Positions 14,918-16,890 of a stretch of DNA of 16,890 bases are shown here, piece after piece. Made by a program: the position numbers and the translations under genes. Source of the DNA: Prevotellaceae bacterium UBA1716. GTDB lineage: Bacteria > Bacteroidota > Bacteroidia > Bacteroidales > Bacteroidaceae. The stretch covers positions 1-16,890 of the forward strand of contig DCIW01000159.1 of assembly GCA_002317225.1 (NCBI GenBank). The letters are read 5' to 3'. The notes beneath the pieces were generated by a model. That model did not search any database and had not been told where the DNA came from. It worked only from the letters and a program-made list of their open reading frames with translations. Position 1 is the first letter of the stretch. Each line of letters opens with the position of its first letter.

Positions 14918-15361
14918 ATGGCATTAAATTATTCTTTGGTTCAGAGAGGAAATCCATCTGATCCTGCAGCAGCAAAGCGTGTGTACGCTCAGACACAGTA
15001 TGAATCAATTGTTGAGTTGGACGAGTTTGCTAAGCATATAGCAGACCATGGTTCTGTTTACACTCGCGACATCGTCCAGGGTGTGATCACTAAGATGGTG
15101 GACTGTATGAAGGAACTCCTCATCGATGGTAAGCGTATCAAGCTTGGCGAACTCGGTACGTTCCAACTCAGTCTCAGAAGCATTGGCGCACGCACTGCAG
15201 ACGACTTCTCTTTTGCTAACAACGTAAAGGTTGTGAAGCCAATTTGGGAACGCGGCAAGTTCTTCAGCAACTTCAAGGGTGAGACCGGACTCGAAGCTAA
15301 GCGTGTCCTCACTCGCAAAAAGACTGCTGAGCAGTTGGCAGGGACTACGAGCGCAAGCTAA
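14918..15361 (+). CDS. HU-related DNA-binding protein, long form
   Basis: The start at 14918 (MALNYSLVQRGNPSDPAAAKR) is preferred over an in-frame ATG at 14873, because the extra 15 residues are not typical of the family. The product is 147 residues, longer than HU itself (about 90). An N-terminal extension (about 1-30) precedes the HU-like helices (VELDEFAKHIADHGSVYTRD, IVQGVITKMVDCMKELLIDG) and the beta-strand segment KRIKLGELGTFQLSLRS. A basic tail (AKRVLTRKKTAEQL) follows. Proteins of this type are annotated in Bacteroidales as histone-like (HU-related, longer form). They bind DNA without strong sequence preference and often lie near VirE-N/DUF3987 genes; here only the DUF3810 gene intervenes. 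A bidirectional terminator follows. Confidence 0.85.
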   Translation: MALNYSLVQRGNPSDPAAAKRVYAQTQYESIVELDEFAKHIADHGSVYTRDIVQGVITKMVDCMKELLIDGKRIKLGELGTFQLSLRSIGARTADDFSFANNVKVVKPIWERGKFFSNFKGETGLEAKRVLTRKKTAEQLAGTTSAS

Positions 15362-15380
15362 AGCACGGTAATCAATTCTC

Positions 15381-15425
15381 AAAAAAAAAGAGCATCTACC
15401 ATGGTTGTGTGGCAGATGCTTTTTT
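15381..15425. terminator. Bidirectional rho-independent terminator
   Basis: AGCATCTACCA (15391-15401) pairs with TGGCAGATGCT (15410-15420) apart from one A-C mismatch, with an 8-nt loop. A T-run follows on the plus side (15420-15425) and a nine-A run precedes it (15381-15389), giving a T-run for the minus-strand transcript. It lies between the convergent HU-related and MerR-type genes and serves both. Confidence 0.9.
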
Positions 15426-15441
15426 GTGTAGTATCGTATGA

Positions 15442-15789
15442 TTATACAAGACTGTTGAGGTTGCGGTTGATCTCTTGTAACTCATCGCGTACATGCTTGA
15501 GACGTTCGATGACTTCGAGTCGCTTGCCTGTACCTTCCTTGTCGCGTCGGAGTGCTTCGCGAGCACCCTGTATGGTCATTCCCTTCTCCTTGATGAGATG
15601 GACCACCATACGCACCTGCTCGATATTCTCCTGTGTGTATTGGCGAATACCACGACCAGCCTTATTAGGTGTGATGTCCTGCGGAAACTCCTTCTCCCAA
15701 TAGCGGAGAGCTGTTTCGTTGACATCGAGCATCTTTGCCACTTCGCTGATGGAGTAGTAAAGCTTGAGGTTCTTGTTCTTGTTGAGCAT
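15442..15789 (-). CDS. MerR-family transcriptional regulator, short form
   Basis: The 115-residue product has a complete MerR-type N-terminal DNA-binding domain. The helix-turn-helix YYSISEVAKMLDVNETALRY lies at residues about 11-30, followed by WEKEFPQDITPNKAGRGIRQYT with the RxYT wing, and the second helix pair ENIEQVRMVVHLIKEKGMTI. A dimerisation coiled coil (KRLEVIERLKHVRDELQEIN, about 89-108) ends the protein. There is no effector-binding domain, so it is probably a ligand-independent regulator or one controlled by its level. Bacteroidales genomes keep one copy of this short MerR protein as a core gene; its targets are not known to me. The upstream region holds a 181-bp inverted-repeat element. 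No clear -7 box was found. Confidence 0.88.
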   Translation of the reverse strand: MLNKNKNLKLYYSISEVAKMLDVNETALRYWEKEFPQDITPNKAGRGIRQYTQENIEQVRMVVHLIKEKGMTIQGAREALRRDKEGTGKRLEVIERLKHVRDELQEINRNLNSLV

Positions 15790-15825
15790 ATTGTAATTTG
15801 GTTTTATTGGAGTCTGGTATTTTTA

Positions 15826-16006
15826 TGTCAAGAATTTGTGAATTTATGAAGTTGCACGTAGTATACTTGAATTAATAAGAATAAGTGAAGAGACCCAAGG
15901 GTCTAGCCTGACGGTTGGGGGAGCGTATAGCTCCAAATTACCAATTCAGATAAATTCAAATTAAACAAATAAACCGGAAGGTTCACGAATTCACTAATTC
16001 TTGACA
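15826..16006. mobile_element. MITE-like element with 25-bp imperfect terminal inverted repeats
   Basis: The left arm at 15826-15850 begins TGTCAAGAATTTGTGAATT. The right arm at 15982-16006, read on the complementary strand, begins TGTCAAGAATTAGTGAATT; 22 of 25 positions match. The 131-bp centre holds a nested repeat (TTGAATT at 15867-15873, AATTCAA at 15953-15959) and two hairpins: AGACCC/GGGTCT (15891-15904) and GGAGC/GCTCC (15920-15934). It has no coding potential. No clean target-site duplication was seen; both ends are flanked by T-rich or A-rich runs. It fills most of the 246-bp gap between the MerR and dipeptidase genes, so a structured leader or RNA is an alternative. Confidence 0.55.
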
Positions 16007-16035
16007 AAAAAAGTATTATTGGACACCAATTCTTA

Positions 16036-16890
16036 TTATTCTGGAATATTCTTGAGGATTTCGACTACAAACTTGTAGAATGGTTCTACTGTGTCGATCT
16101 TGACTGCTTCGCTTGGAGTGTGAGGCGAAACCATAGTAGGACCGAAGCTTGCCATATCCATCTCTGGATACTTAGGAAGGATGATACCGCACTCAAGACC
16201 AGCGTGGCATGCAGAGATGAGAGGACGCTTGCCGAAGAGACCCTCGTACACGTTGCCCATGAGTTCTACAAGTTTGCTTGATGGGTTTGGTTGCCAACCA
16301 CCATAACCGCCTTCGAGAGTGACACTCATACCTGCCATTGAGAAGCAAGATACGAGACCGTTGCAGAGATAAGTCTTCATTGAGTCGCATGATGAACGAG
16401 CAAGAAGGATGATTTCTGCCTTACCATCAGCGATGTTGATGATTGAGAGGTTTGAAGAAGTCTCAACGAGTTCAGGCATAGTAGGGCAGTAACGGAGTAC
16501 ACCGTCGTGAGCAGCCATAACAGCATTGATGATATTCTCCTGGATGTCGAGTGGGATTGCATGAGCAGGTGCTTCGTCGAGCTTGGTTGCGATAAGCTGA
16601 ACACCATCCTTTTCGATGTCGTTGTATTCGGCAGCGAAAGTCTGCTGGCACTTATCTACTACCTCGAGGAACTTCTCTTCCATCATTGAAGGAACGAGTA
16701 CAACTGCCTCGCCATCACGAGGGATAGCATTACGCATGTTGCCACCAGTCCAAGTGCAGAGACAAGCCATCTTTGTGTTTACTGTAGCGAAGAGCACGCG
16801 TGCCATGAGTTTGTTGGCATTAGCACGACCCTGATTGATTTCAAGACCAGAGTGACCACCATAGAGTCCCTTGATGTTGAGACGGTAAGT
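16036..16890 (-). CDS. pepD: PepD-type aminoacyl-histidine dipeptidase, C-terminal part
   Basis: The frame is open to the right edge, so only the last 284 residues are seen. The visible part starts inside the M20-family lid domain (GLYGGHSGLEINQGRANANKL, typical of PepD) and ends in a normal TAA stop. Other recognisable parts are TGGNMRNAIPRDGEAV, SSNLSIINI, the metal-site histidine in ACHAGLECGI, and the closing FGPTMVSPHTPSEAVKIDTV. PepD hydrolyses Xaa-His dipeptides such as carnosine using two zinc ions in the cytosol; a core housekeeping gene. The catalytic N-terminal part (with HxD and the EE pair) is outside the window. The gene runs toward the MITE-like element and the MerR-type gene, both downstream of it. 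Confidence 0.92.
   Translation of the reverse strand, partial: TYRLNIKGLYGGHSGLEINQGRANANKLMARVLFATVNTKMACLCTWTGGNMRNAIPRDGEAVVLVPSMMEEKFLEVVDKCQQTFAAEYNDIEKDGVQLIATKLDEAPAHAIPLDIQENIINAVMAAHDGVLRYCPTMPELVETSSNLSIINIADGKAEIILLARSSCDSMKTYLCNGLVSCFSMAGMSVTLEGGYGGWQPNPSSKLVELMGNVYEGLFGKRPLISACHAGLECGIILPKYPEMDMASFGPTMVSPHTPSEAVKIDTVEPFYKFVVEILKNIPE

Overview
The window looks like a chromosomal segment of a Bacteroidales bacterium, most likely of the Prevotella/Segatella group. The evidence is the Bacteroidetes -7 promoter element (TAnnTTTG) upstream of several genes, secreted proteins of types common in that group (a dockerin-plus-FISUMP-like protein, a fimbrillin-like lipoprotein, a sorting-type C-terminus ending KGIYIINGKKVAK), a VirE-N/DUF3987 pair and a long HU-related protein. 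Species cannot be fixed from the sequence. No rRNA, tRNA or CRISPR array was seen.

Layout. (1) 1-1087: the 3' end of an outer-membrane protein gene faces a convergent PorT-like beta-barrel gene, with a shared hairpin between them; a divergent promoter region follows. (2) 1088-8147: four tightly packed plus-strand genes for exported proteins. They are a 1363-residue multidomain surface protein, an ATGA-coupled 60-residue protein, a lipoprotein with a fimbrillin-like N-terminus and a PI-PLC catalytic domain, and a dockerin/FISUMP-like protein. (3) 8157-10562: a REP-associated (Y1, HUH) transposase-like gene with an extra C-terminal domain, then an AT-rich gene of unknown function ending in a strong terminator. 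(4) 10563-13623: a primase-like VirE-N protein and a DUF3987 ATPase, followed by a non-coding stretch with a DnaA-box match and four 16-bp units at an exact 22-bp period. (5) 13624-16890: housekeeping-like genes: DUF3810 membrane metalloprotease-like protein (minus), HU-related DNA-binding protein (plus), MerR-type regulator (minus), a 181-bp inverted-repeat element and the 3' part of a PepD-type dipeptidase gene (minus).

How the genes may work together. Region 2 looks like one transcription unit for a set of surface and secreted proteins, one of which carries an intact-looking phosphatidylinositol phospholipase C active site. Regions 3 and 4 are the accessory part: a transposase relative, an unknown AT-rich gene and a primase/helicase pair. 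No integrase, relaxase or phage structural gene is visible, so mobility is not shown. The points most worth a second look are the transposase fusion, the 22-bp array beside the primase/helicase genes, the MITE-like element, and a heptamer tandem repeat just before the sorting-type C-terminus of the large surface protein.
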